NCBI RefSeq assembly: GCF_018282115.1
Contig: NZ_CP054306.1
Coordinates: 2,651,488 to 2,715,487 of the forward strand
Reading direction: 5' to 3'
DNA: 64,000 nucleotides
Source of the DNA: Synechocystis sp. PCC 7338
Lineage (GTDB): Bacteria > Cyanobacteriota > Cyanobacteriia > Cyanobacteriales > Microcystaceae
The notes beneath the pieces were generated by a model that saw only the letters and a program-made list of their open reading frames with translations, did no database searches and had not been told where the DNA came from. Below are positions 11,080 through 20,300 of the stretch, one piece after another; position 1 is the first letter of the stretch, and every line of letters starts with the position of its first letter. The translations under genes were made by a program, and so were the position numbers.

Positions 11080-11121
11080 ATTGCCGAATTTTACCTTTAC
11101 CCAATTATTTTTTTATCATCC

Positions 11122-11772
11122 ATGACTGCTTTAATTCCTTCCCAAAAATTTACCGCTAACCAAACAATTTCCGCCCTTCCCACCCAAGCTAACCCCCCCG
11201 TATCTGAAGCTGAAATGCAGGCTGCGGTTAGAACATTGCTGTTGGGCATGGGGGAAGACCCTGACCGGGAAGGCCTCCGGGACACCCCTAAGCGGGTGGT
11301 CAAGGCTCTGAAGTTTTTGACCTCCGGTTATCAGCAGTCTTTGGACGAACTTTTGAATGGGGCCGTTTTCAGTGAAAATGCAAATGAAATGGTATTGGTC
11401 CGGGATATTGATCTTTTTAGTTCCTGTGAACATCATATTTTGCCCATTATTGGCCGGGCCCATGTGGCCTATATTCCCAATGGCAAAGTGATTGGCCTCT
11501 CAAAAATTGCCCGTATTTGTGAAATGTATGGCAGAAGACTACAGGTTCAGGAACGCCTAACGGCCCAGATTGCCGATGCTCTACAGGGATTACTACAACC
11601 CCAAGGGGTGGCGGTGGTGGTGGAAGCAACCCACATGTGCATGGTAATGAGAGGGGTACAAAAACCTGGTTCATGGACAGTGACTAGTTCGATGCAGGGA
11701 ATTTTTGCTGATGATGCTAAAACCCGCCATGAGTTTATGAACTTAATTCGCCACAGTCCTTCTTTCCACTAG
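11122..11772 (+). CDS. folE: GTP cyclohydrolase I (zinc-dependent FolE1)
   Basis: 216 residues. Converts GTP to 7,8-dihydroneopterin triphosphate, the first step to folate and pterins. The conserved core [16 protein letters not shown] is at ~44-59. Zinc ligands of the classical enzyme are all present: Cys102 and His105 in SSCEHHILP, and Cys173 in THMCMVMRG, so this is not the zinc-independent FolE2 type. It starts 42 bases after the COG0523 gene. Putting a zinc-requiring enzyme beside a zinc chaperone behind a Zur-type operator suggests prioritised metallation during zinc shortage. Whether the genome has another folE cannot be seen here. Confidence 0.93.
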   Translation: MTALIPSQKFTANQTISALPTQANPPVSEAEMQAAVRTLLLGMGEDPDREGLRDTPKRVVKALKFLTSGYQQSLDELLNGAVFSENANEMVLVRDIDLFSSCEHHILPIIGRAHVAYIPNGKVIGLSKIARICEMYGRRLQVQERLTAQIADALQGLLQPQGVAVVVEATHMCMVMRGVQKPGSWTVTSSMQGIFADDAKTRHEFMNLIRHSPSFH

Positions 11773-11814
11773 ATTTTTCCTTTCTTCTATCCTTGATATT
11801 TTTGAACACTTTTT

Positions 11815-12588
11815 ATGAGATCGCCTTCCTTAATTGCTGTTGCCGGGCCGCCGGGGGTCGGAAAAACAACTTGGATTACTGAACAATTGCAAAATATAGC
11901 TTGCCCAACTTTTTATTTTTCCCCAGGATTGGGGCCAATTTCCGTTGATCTGGCCCGCATTAACTATACATTTCCCGCTGTGCAAATCATTACTGGCGAT
12001 CGGGGAGAGTCCTGGTTGGCCAATGTCCCCCCGGAGGCGGTGGTTTACTGTGAATTGGGCTTTCATCTTGATTTAAATTCAGCCCAATTTGGCCCTTTGC
12101 CCTATCGTCGTGTGGCGGTATTGCCCCCTTCTTTAAAGGATTCGGAATGGCATGGTTGGGCCGACGAAATTATCCCCGGTAATGATCTTTCCCCAACTAA
12201 TCCAGAGTCTTTGCCCAATTTATGGCGATCGCCGTTAACGGGAATTGTTTTTGATCCCCCCAGCCTAGAGATGATTCTCACGGAATTAACCGGGGGAGCC
12301 TACGGGGAACTACAACGGTTAAAGGGAATTTTTGAAATGCCGGACGGTCGGGCTTTTTACATTGATTTTGTCCAAGGACTGACGGGGATTGAATACGCCG
12401 AATTACCCCTGGAGCCTTGGTTGGAGGGTCGTCCCCAACGTTTCAGTGGCATTGAACTAGCGGGCTGGAACCTAAATCAGAAATTGATTGCCGATACCCT
12501 CCTGGAAGGCTGCCTAGCCGATGAAATTCTGACCCATTACCAGCAACAGTACAAAAACTTTAATCCCCTAGAGGAGGCGATCGCCTAA
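11815..12588 (+). CDS. degenerate COG0523/CobW-like P-loop protein lacking CxCC
   Basis: 257 residues. The N-terminus has a good P-loop, AGPPGVGKTTW (residues 10-20). A CELGFHLDL segment may stand for the Walker B E-x-x-G of COG0523, and the C-terminal ~80 residues resemble the CobW C-terminal domain (LKGIFEMPDGRAFYIDFV, then IELAGWNLNQKLIADTL). Missing are the CxCC metal motif and a recognisable NKxD guanine motif, and there is no His-rich linker. It is 42 bases after folE, and its TAA overlaps the next ATG (TAATG), so it is translationally coupled to the phosphoesterase-like gene. It may be a partner or regulator of the intact COG0523 protein; this is inference. Confidence 0.6.
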   Translation: MRSPSLIAVAGPPGVGKTTWITEQLQNIACPTFYFSPGLGPISVDLARINYTFPAVQIITGDRGESWLANVPPEAVVYCELGFHLDLNSAQFGPLPYRRVAVLPPSLKDSEWHGWADEIIPGNDLSPTNPESLPNLWRSPLTGIVFDPPSLEMILTELTGGAYGELQRLKGIFEMPDGRAFYIDFVQGLTGIEYAELPLEPWLEGRPQRFSGIELAGWNLNQKLIADTLLEGCLADEILTHYQQQYKNFNPLEEAIA

Positions 12589-13400
12589 TGAAACTTGCCG
12601 TTATTTCTTGCATCCACGGTAACTTTGAAGCTCTCAATGCCGTTTTATCGGACATTGATCAGCACAAAGCCGACCAAATTTATTGCCTGGGGGATTTAGT
12701 GGGCTATGGCCCCTACCCCAACGCGGTAGTAGAAATGATCCGCTCCTTCGATATTCCCACTTGCCAAGGCTGTTGGGACGAAGACATTGTGGAAGGTCTT
12801 AATGCCTGTGAATGTAGTTATCCTTCCGTACTGGCAGAAAACCGGGGTCGAGCGGCCCACGAATGGACGAATAATGTCATTCACCCTGAAGTGAGGGAAT
12901 ATCTAGCCATCTTGCCCCTAACTATGCGACATGAGAATCTTTGTTTTGTCCACGGTAGTCCCAACAGTCAGCACGAATATCTACTGCCCAGCATGGATGG
13001 TTTTGCCGCCTTGGAAAGGGTTTTAGCCACAGAAGCCGATGTTCTATTTTGTGGCCATACCCATGTCCCCTATGTGCGGGATTTGAAGGGAGGAACCATT
13101 TCTGTGCGGGTTGCCCAGAGCGCAGAAGATAAGGCAGATCAACAATTCACCACGCCCCTGAAACGGATTATCAACGCTGGATCCGTGGGGGAACCTCGCC
13201 ATGGCAGACCCAATGCCACCTATGTTTTGTACGATACGGATACGACCCAGGTAACTCTGCGGGAAGTCCCCTATGACTATCAACGTACCTGCGCCGCCAT
13301 TATTGACCAGGGATTACCCCCCATTTTTGCTTGGCGATTAGCCAGGGGATTAGAATTTGCCGAACGGGCCGATGATCCTAGCCATGTTTGCCAGCGTTAG
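12588..13400 (+). CDS. YfcE/MJ0936-type metallophosphoesterase-like protein with cysteine-substituted metal site
   Basis: 270 residues, calcineurin-like fold. Motifs in order: ISCIHGN (residues 6-12), where the family has a DxHGN with a metal-binding Asp; LGDLVGYGPYPNAV (34-47), intact; GCWDED (61-66), where the family has GNHD; FVHGS; CGHTHVP, intact; and INAGSVGEPRHGRPNATYVLYD, typical of the family. Thus Cys8 replaces the first metal Asp and Cys62 the metal Asn, while the HGS and GHTH histidines remain. It is coupled to the preceding COG0523-like gene through a TAATG overlap. Altered metal preference or loss of catalysis is possible. Substrate unknown. Confidence 0.75.
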   Translation: MKLAVISCIHGNFEALNAVLSDIDQHKADQIYCLGDLVGYGPYPNAVVEMIRSFDIPTCQGCWDEDIVEGLNACECSYPSVLAENRGRAAHEWTNNVIHPEVREYLAILPLTMRHENLCFVHGSPNSQHEYLLPSMDGFAALERVLATEADVLFCGHTHVPYVRDLKGGTISVRVAQSAEDKADQQFTTPLKRIINAGSVGEPRHGRPNATYVLYDTDTTQVTLREVPYDYQRTCAAIIDQGLPPIFAWRLARGLEFAERADDPSHVCQR

Positions 13401-13452
13401 CGATTATTTACGACTAAGAATAGAAGATTTATAGCAAATTTAAAAAAAAGTA

Positions 13453-14163
13453 ATGATCAATAGTTACTGGGCAATTTGTAGTGGCATTGAGGGCAATCTG
13501 ACAGCCTATGAAGCGGTATTAACCGACATTCAAAGTCTGGGCAATACCGTCACTGATTTGTACATTCTGGGAGATTTTTTAGGCTTACAGGGAGATAATC
13601 GGGCTGTTATTAGCCGCATCCAATTTCCCAGAGATGATGAACTGATTCCCCAAGTTTGTCTCGGTTGGTGGGAAGAACAGTGCTTCAATCTCCACGGCCT
13701 CCAGGGTTCCCTAGATGCCCTCGACCTGGTTGCCAAAGTGGGTACTGATGGAGCCAAGTTACTTTGGGAAAGCATAGACTGGGAGTTGGTGCAGTGGTTA
13801 AGGACTCTCCATTTTGGCTTCCATGAGTTAGATTGCTTACTAATTCACGGTAGTACTGTAAACCCGGCTGATGAACTAACCCCAGATACCCCTGCCATTG
13901 AACTATGCGATCGTCTCATTCGGGCCGATGCCAATAATCTTTTCTGTGGGCGATCGGGTTTAGCCTTTGAATGTTGGGTAGAGCCTAAACAATTACAGTC
14001 CCAAGTCACTACCCTAGATGGCCCCCAAGCTCCCCAGGATCAAGGAAAATCGCCCCGACGCATTGTGGGGGTAGGTAATGTGGGTCGGACAAAAGGCCAG
14101 GCCAATTATGTTTTGTACAATCCCGCTACGGATATTGTTAAGTTGAAGACCGTTGGCTATTGA
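13453..14163 (+). CDS. second phosphoesterase-like protein, probable pseudoenzyme
   Basis: 236 residues, a paralogue of the preceding gene along its whole length: ICSGIEGNLTAYEAVL matches ISCIHGNFEALNAVL, LGDFLGLQGDN matches LGDLVGYGPYP, LGWWEEQ matches QGCWDED, LLIHGSTVN matches FVHGSPNS, and FCGRSGLA replaces FCGHTHVP. Both histidines of GHTH, the DxH pair and the GNHD residues are gone, so a dinuclear metal site cannot form. The family ending GNVGRTKGQANYVLYNP is kept, so the fold is probably intact. It lies 52 bases after its paralogue and may act as a binding or scaffolding partner. It is the last gene I assign to the zinc run. Confidence 0.6.
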   Translation: MINSYWAICSGIEGNLTAYEAVLTDIQSLGNTVTDLYILGDFLGLQGDNRAVISRIQFPRDDELIPQVCLGWWEEQCFNLHGLQGSLDALDLVAKVGTDGAKLLWESIDWELVQWLRTLHFGFHELDCLLIHGSTVNPADELTPDTPAIELCDRLIRADANNLFCGRSGLAFECWVEPKQLQSQVTTLDGPQAPQDQGKSPRRIVGVGNVGRTKGQANYVLYNPATDIVKLKTVGY

Positions 14164-14186
14164 TCAATTGAAGAACGGCGATCGCC

Positions 14187-16457
14187 ATGAATCAAACTTC
14201 CTTAAACCTAGAGCAACTCCGCCAAAGTTTACGTAGCAGTCAACGACCCTTGGCGGATTGGGGTGGGGGAGAAATGGCCGTTTCCGCCGTGCCTGGGGCC
14301 GGTAAATCCCATAGCCTTTCTGTGGCGGCGGCGATCACCATTGCCCACCATGGTCTACATAACCAAGAAAAATTGCTGATTGTCACCTACACTCGTTCAG
14401 CGGCGGCGGCCATCAAAGCCAAGATTAACCAGCGTTTACAAGCCTTGGGTTTGCCTAGTTTGGGATTTACGGTGCAGACCCTCCACGGTTTAGCCCTCAG
14501 CATTGCCCTACGGCATCCCGAAGTATCAGGGCTAGACCCAGAACAACAGACTCTAGTTTCGCCCCAAAAAGGGCATCGCTTAATCAAAGATGCGGTGGAA
14601 CAATGGCGGCGGGAAAATCCAAAAACCTATCAAGCTCTGGTGGAAGCAGGTAATTTTGACGGGGAAACCACAGAAACTCTGCGGCGGCAGGCAGTACTGA
14701 GCACGGAAGTTTTGCCCGAATTGACCAAAATTGTGGTGGCAGAAGCAAAAAGTTCTGGCCTTTCTCCTCAGGATGTGGCGGATATGGGCCACATTGCCCT
14801 CGGTAGTGAACTCCTGCTGATGGGAGCCGGCTTGTTTAAGCATTACCAAGCCCTGATGGAAGCGAAGAATTGGATTGACTACAACGACATGATTTTGGCC
14901 GCCCTGCGGGTGCTAGAAGACCCCCACCTTTGCCGCCAGTGGCAGGAACAATTTTTTGGTGTTTTTGAAGATGAAGCCCAGGACTCCAGCCCTCTGCAGG
15001 AAAAGTTATTGACCAGACTGGCCCAAAACGCCGACGGCACCATTCGTTTAATTCGGGTGGGGGACCCCAACCAAGCCATTAACTCCAGCTTTACCCCCGC
15101 TGACCCCGTATATTTCAATCAATTTTGCCAACGGTGTCAGGCTTTGGGCAGTTTCGCCACCATGGACCAGGCGGGGCGTAGTAACTTACAAGTAATTGCG
15201 GCGGCCAACTTCTTGCTGGAATGGGTTAACCAAGATTGGCAAGCTCGATTTAATGGCCCCAAGGTGGATACGACTTTACCCTTCCGCCCCCAAGCCATTC
15301 GTCCAGTGGAACCGGGTGACCCCCAACCCAATCCTCCGGCCACCGATGGGGGAGTGGAAATTCGCTTTCCCCAAGATGTCAATGAAGAAGTGGAACAAAT
15401 TCGCCGTCGCTTAGTGCCCCTGTTGTTGGCCAATCCCCACCACAATGCCGCCATTTTGGTAAGGGAAAATCGCCAGGGGAGGTTCGTGGCTGATCGCCTG
15501 AAAGATGTGGAAAAAGATGGTGGACTGAAAGTTTTGGATGTGGGGGACCAGGACCGTAACTCCCGCATACCGGGGGAGATCCTGAGTTTACTGCAATTTA
15601 TTGATCGCCCCCATTCCCCCGATCTTCTCAAAGCCACCTTGACAGTGTTGCAGGAGCGCCAACTAATTCCCACTCAAGATTTAAATGCTTTGGCGGCGGT
15701 GCCGGAACAATTTCTCTACCCCACCCCCCTGATGCCTCCCCTGCCCTCCATGGCCGCCACTGCCCAGGGGCTCTGTCGTAGCTTGCTCAAAGCCCGCCTA
15801 GAACTGCCGGCCTATCAATTGATTGCTTTTTTGGGCCTGGCCCTCAATTATGACAGCTCAGATTTGGCCACCTTACAAAAGTTGTCGGAACGTTTACAGG
15901 TACAAACCCAACCCGAACGCTCATTAAAAAATTTACTCAGCGAACTCCACACCATTGCTAACGAGGAGCAATTTGAGGCGATCGCCAGCGACAGTGACGA
16001 AAAGTACACCAGACCAGGACAAATCACCATCATCACCATGCATAAAGCGAAGGGATTGGATTGGGACTATGTATTTTTGCCCTTTTTGCACCAGGACACC
16101 CTGCCCGGCGATCTATGGGTACCCAAAGGGGGACAATTTTTGGGGGAATTTACCCTAGCGGAGGTGGCCCGGGCCCAAATTCGCACCGTGGTACACCATC
16201 GTCAACAGCAAAAGGCCGGGGTGATCGCCTTGCCGGTCACCGCCACCGCTTGGCAAGAAGCCCGCCACCTCAAGGAAGCAGAGGAATACCGATTGCTCTA
16301 CGTGGCCATGACTAGGGCTAAGCGTTTACTGTCGCTATCCGCTGCCCAGGAAGGGCCCTTTGCCTGGAACCAAATGCAAGCCCGCAAATCCCCTCGGTTA
16401 CGGCCCAAACAACCTTCCCAAGCCCTATTGGCTCTGCAAAAGCGCTTCGGTTCCTAG
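14187..16457 (+). CDS. UvrD/Rep-type superfamily 1 DNA helicase
   Basis: 756 residues. SF1A motifs in order: motif I AVPGAGKSHS (~35-44), Ia IVTYTRSAAAAIKAKI, motif II FEDEAQDSSPLQ, motif III GDPNQAINSSF, motif IV/V TIITMHKAKGLDWDYVFLP, and motif VI EEYRLLYVAMTRAKRLL. The helicase is thus complete. Unlike UvrD, PcrA or Rep it lacks a long C-terminal extension and ends at a short basic tail. It starts 24 bases after the phosphoesterase-like pseudoenzyme, so it could be co-transcribed, but nothing in it suggests a metal role. General DNA repair or restart is the likely function. Confidence 0.85.
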   Translation: MNQTSLNLEQLRQSLRSSQRPLADWGGGEMAVSAVPGAGKSHSLSVAAAITIAHHGLHNQEKLLIVTYTRSAAAAIKAKINQRLQALGLPSLGFTVQTLHGLALSIALRHPEVSGLDPEQQTLVSPQKGHRLIKDAVEQWRRENPKTYQALVEAGNFDGETTETLRRQAVLSTEVLPELTKIVVAEAKSSGLSPQDVADMGHIALGSELLLMGAGLFKHYQALMEAKNWIDYNDMILAALRVLEDPHLCRQWQEQFFGVFEDEAQDSSPLQEKLLTRLAQNADGTIRLIRVGDPNQAINSSFTPADPVYFNQFCQRCQALGSFATMDQAGRSNLQVIAAANFLLEWVNQDWQARFNGPKVDTTLPFRPQAIRPVEPGDPQPNPPATDGGVEIRFPQDVNEEVEQIRRRLVPLLLANPHHNAAILVRENRQGRFVADRLKDVEKDGGLKVLDVGDQDRNSRIPGEILSLLQFIDRPHSPDLLKATLTVLQERQLIPTQDLNALAAVPEQFLYPTPLMPPLPSMAATAQGLCRSLLKARLELPAYQLIAFLGLALNYDSSDLATLQKLSERLQVQTQPERSLKNLLSELHTIANEEQFEAIASDSDEKYTRPGQITIITMHKAKGLDWDYVFLPFLHQDTLPGDLWVPKGGQFLGEFTLAEVARAQIRTVVHHRQQQKAGVIALPVTATAWQEARHLKEAEEYRLLYVAMTRAKRLLSLSAAQEGPFAWNQMQARKSPRLRPKQPSQALLALQKRFGS

Positions 16458-16550
16458 TTCCTAGGGGAAAGACTATAATCGGATCCAAAGGGTATTGGCG
16501 ACCATGGCGATTGGTCTAAACCCTTACACAATATAGGTTTTGGTAAATTT

Positions 16551-17348
16551 TTGTCTAGATTTCTAGTTCGCTTAACAGTGCTATTTTTGTGCAATTTGCT
16601 CTGGCTAGTGGCCGGCATGGCCCCAGCTTTGGCCGAATCACTTCCTGATCGATGGGATGCCTATCCCCACTGGTCTAATTTACCTACCCTGGAACAGAGA
16701 AAAGGGGAAATTCATTATCCTGAATGGTTTGCCGGCACTTGGCAGGTCACCAGTACCCTCACCGAACAACTAGCCCCCCTGGCCCCGGACATCGTCAGTC
16801 CCGGCTTTGCCAAGAATGGAACATATCTAGAACAACCAGTAGAATTTCCTGTCAGATTCATTGACCAAACTCCCCTGCCGGAATTTAATTGGGCCCTGTC
16901 GGATTTGGTCAACAATACCCCGCTGATTGTGCCCGATCGCCGTTTTAATGCTGAAGCCATCACCCAGGCCTATTTGGGTAAAAATAGAGAAGATATAAAT
17001 ATTACTGTCCAGGTTAAAGAGCAACCCAGTCCCCGTTTAGTCACCGTTTTTCCCCAACATCAACGGCTGGTCTCCACTGTCCTAGGCTATAGCCAAAGCA
17101 GTCCCGACCCAGACCACTTCCTCGCCACGGAATTGACCAATCAACAATTTATCGCCGGTGGTACCCAGTACCTCAATCAAGTGGAAACTACCACCGCCTA
17201 CTACCACCTTGGCCCGGGCAAAATTAGTGCTAGCCAAGTTACCGCCGTGTATTTATCCCCCACTGACCCGGATTATTTCGCCACCGGCCACCAGCCCATT
17301 GCCCTCTATCGCTATGAACTTACCCTAGAAGCTCTGCCAGAACCATGA
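16551..17348 (+). CDS. secreted conserved protein, possibly DUF6816-like
   Basis: 265 residues from a TTG at 16551, chosen because it gives a complete signal peptide: basic MSRF start, hydrophobic run LTVLFLCNLLWLVAGMAPALA, then a likely cleavage at ALA-E (~residue 29). The mature protein starts with a WYPEWFAG-TWQVTSTL-type lipocalin-like stretch and is rich in beta-strand-forming residues. I recall a cyanobacterial/plastid-lineage family with this FAGTW feature (DUF6816) but cannot verify it. No catalytic motif is visible. Its TGA overlaps the ATG of the histidine kinase by four bases, so the two are probably co-translated, and it could feed a periplasmic signal to the kinase. Confidence 0.6.
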   Translation: MSRFLVRLTVLFLCNLLWLVAGMAPALAESLPDRWDAYPHWSNLPTLEQRKGEIHYPEWFAGTWQVTSTLTEQLAPLAPDIVSPGFAKNGTYLEQPVEFPVRFIDQTPLPEFNWALSDLVNNTPLIVPDRRFNAEAITQAYLGKNREDINITVQVKEQPSPRLVTVFPQHQRLVSTVLGYSQSSPDPDHFLATELTNQQFIAGGTQYLNQVETTTAYYHLGPGKISASQVTAVYLSPTDPDYFATGHQPIALYRYELTLEALPEP

Positions 17349-20300
17349 ATTTTGCCTTCACTCCCAGGGAGACCATTGCCAGGGCCATTCAATGGTCCTG
17401 TCTTTGTTTGCCGGGGGAGTTGAGTGCGGCAGAAGCCCTGAACTGTTGGCACCACCACCATGGCCAACACCCCTGGGAGCCAGAGGTAGAGGTCAAGGCT
17501 TTTCCCCCCTGGGCTTTGGTGCTAGATAGCCATGGTCAACTGTTGGGTTTATTGCCGGACTGGCAATTGGCCGCTGCCCTTTGGACTGAAAAATTTTCCC
17601 CGGCGATCGCCTTGGCGGAACTCTGTTTACCCTGCTCCCTGCGACTGGACTCGGAAAAGTTGCCTAGTCTGGGGGAAATTATGCAGATTTTTGCCACCTG
17701 GGGCTACGGCTGGGACGTCATCCCCGTGGCGGATCGACAATATCAAACCTGGGGATTGTTGAGTGTTGGCAATCTCATCCGCTCAGTAAATCTTTGTCAA
17801 TTGTGGCAAAATCTTCCCCTCCAGGTGACGGCATCTCCTCCCCTTTGCCTCGGGTCAGAAACCACTTTGGGGCAATTGATCCGCCATTGTTTCGAGCAGC
17901 AAATTTCTAGTCTTCCGGTGGTCTATTCCTCCCCCCTACTACCCACCGCCACCACCCGCATTCCCCTGGGTAATGTCAGTCTCAGCCATTATTTTAGGAG
18001 TCCCAACTATGGCTCTCTCGGTCTGGATAATCCCATTGGCCCAGACCTCAGCCCCACTTTTCCCCTCTGCACCATTAACCAAACCTATTGCCATGCCAGG
18101 GAGCTACTCCGCCGGCAGAATGACGATTATGTGATCGTCACCAATATCAGTGGTGCTTTTGTGGGTTGGGTAGGGCCCCAGCAATGGCTTGCCACTGTCC
18201 AACCAGATGTTTTGCTAGAGGCTCTGCAACGGGAAATGGAAATGCCCCGCATTGTCCAGCATTTGGAAGCCCGCATCGTTTGGCAACAGCAACAACAACA
18301 ACGTAACCAGCATTTAATTCAAAAATTACTCAGCCATAATCCCAATCTTATTTATCTCTACGATCTGGTCAAAAATGAAATCCTCTATCTCAATATCCCC
18401 TCCACTTTGGTAGACGGTGATTCCGGTGAGGCATCAATTCCCAACCCAATGGTCGAGGCTGGCCCCTGGCAGGCTCTCTTGCTTCCCCCCAATTATTTTG
18501 CCCGGGAAGAATTGGTGACTCTCCAAGCCCACGAGAAAAGGGAATTTAACTTTGAATTTACCGATGCCCGGCGATCGGTACAATACTTCACCGTCGAAAT
18601 TTCCGCCTTTGAAATTGATGGGGGCGGTCAAACCAGCAAAATTCTCTGTTTGGCCCAGGACGTTAGCCAAGGCAAACGAGCGGAAGCGGCGCTCCATACC
18701 AAGGAACAACAATTGCAAATCCTGGTAAATACTATTGCCGATGGCATTGTCATTTTAGATAACCGTGACAAGGTAATTTACGCCAATCCCATGGCTTGCC
18801 AGATGTTTGGCCTCAGTGAGGAGGAGTTTTTACAATCTCAACTGGGGCTGTCCAACCAAGAGCAAACGGAAATTGGCATTAATGTCTCCCCGGAAGAGGA
18901 AGGGGTGGGGGAAATTAAGGCTGTGCCCATCCATTGGCAAGGGGAAGATTGCCGCTTGGTAACGGTGCGGGATGTGACCGATCGCCAACGGGTGTTGAGG
19001 AAACTACGGGAGAGCGAACAAGTCCACCGCACTTTGTTAGAGGCCTTACCTAATCTGGTTTGGCGACTGTCTTCCACTGGCGACGTGTGGGAGTGCAATC
19101 AACGGACGTTGGCCTATTTTGGTCGCCGGGGTCGAAAAATTCTGGGCAACACTTGGCAGCAGTTTATTGAACCAGGAGAACGGGAAAGGGTGCAAAGACA
19201 GTGGCATCAAGGCATCGCCGCCCAGGAATTTTTCCAGTTGGAGTGTCGATTTTGGAGGAGTGATGGTCAATACCGTTGGCATCTGTTGCAGATATTACCC
19301 CTGGAGGACCGCTTTGGCAGTATCAACGGTTGGCTGGCCAGCAGCACGGATATTGATGATCTGAAGCAAGCAGAAAGGGCCCTGCGCAACCAGGCCCAAC
19401 AGGAAAAACTTTTATCTTCCATCAGCCAGAGAATTCGGGAGTCCCTCAAACTAGAAACGATTTTGCGCACCACTGTGACCGAAGTGCGCCGTACCATTCG
19501 CGCTGACCGGGTGTTGATTTACCATATCCAAGAGGACGGTGTGGGCACCACGATCGCCGAATCGGTGGTCAATGGCCAACCCTCAGTGATGCAAATGGAT
19601 CTCAGTCCAGAAAACTTTCCGCCGGAGTGCTACCAACGCTACCTTAATGGTTATATCTATGCATCCCATGACCAATTACCGGATTATGCCAGCAATTGTG
19701 CCGTGCAATGTTTCACCGTGGCGGAGTCCCAATCCAGAATAGTTGCCCCCATTGTCTTTGATCATGGCCTTTGGGGGTTACTAATTGTGCACCAGTGCTC
19801 CACTACCCGCACTTGGCAAACGGCAGAAATCCAATTAATGCAAAGCCTCGGTAACCAATTGGCGATCGCCATTCAACAATCATTACTGTACGAACGCTTA
19901 CAGGAAGAACTATCCGAAAGGCAAAGGGCCGAACAAAAACTGTTGGCAGTCAACCAACTGCAAAAAGGCATTTTTGATGTGGCCAACTACATGATTATCT
20001 CCACCGACAGGGAGGGCTTTATCCGTACCTTTAATCGCACTGCGGAGGAAATTTTGGGCTACACAGCGGCGGAACTGATTGGCCAGCAAACCCCCCTCAT
20101 TTTCCACGACCTAGAAGAAATGACCAGCCAAGCCGCCCAGATCTCCCAACAGCTAGGGCAAACCCTGGTGCCCAATTCCATCGACATGTTTGCCATTCCC
20201 GCTATCCAATGGGGGGTTTACGAAAGGGAATGGACTTACATCACTAAAACTGGCGATCGCCTACCGGTGTACATTTCCATCACCGCCCTGAGGGATGACC

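Noticed and set aside
18000-20000. GAF of the large histidine kinase as a cyanobacteriochrome
   Set aside because: Cysteines are present (SNCAVQCF) but not the usual Cys-His chromophore motif context.
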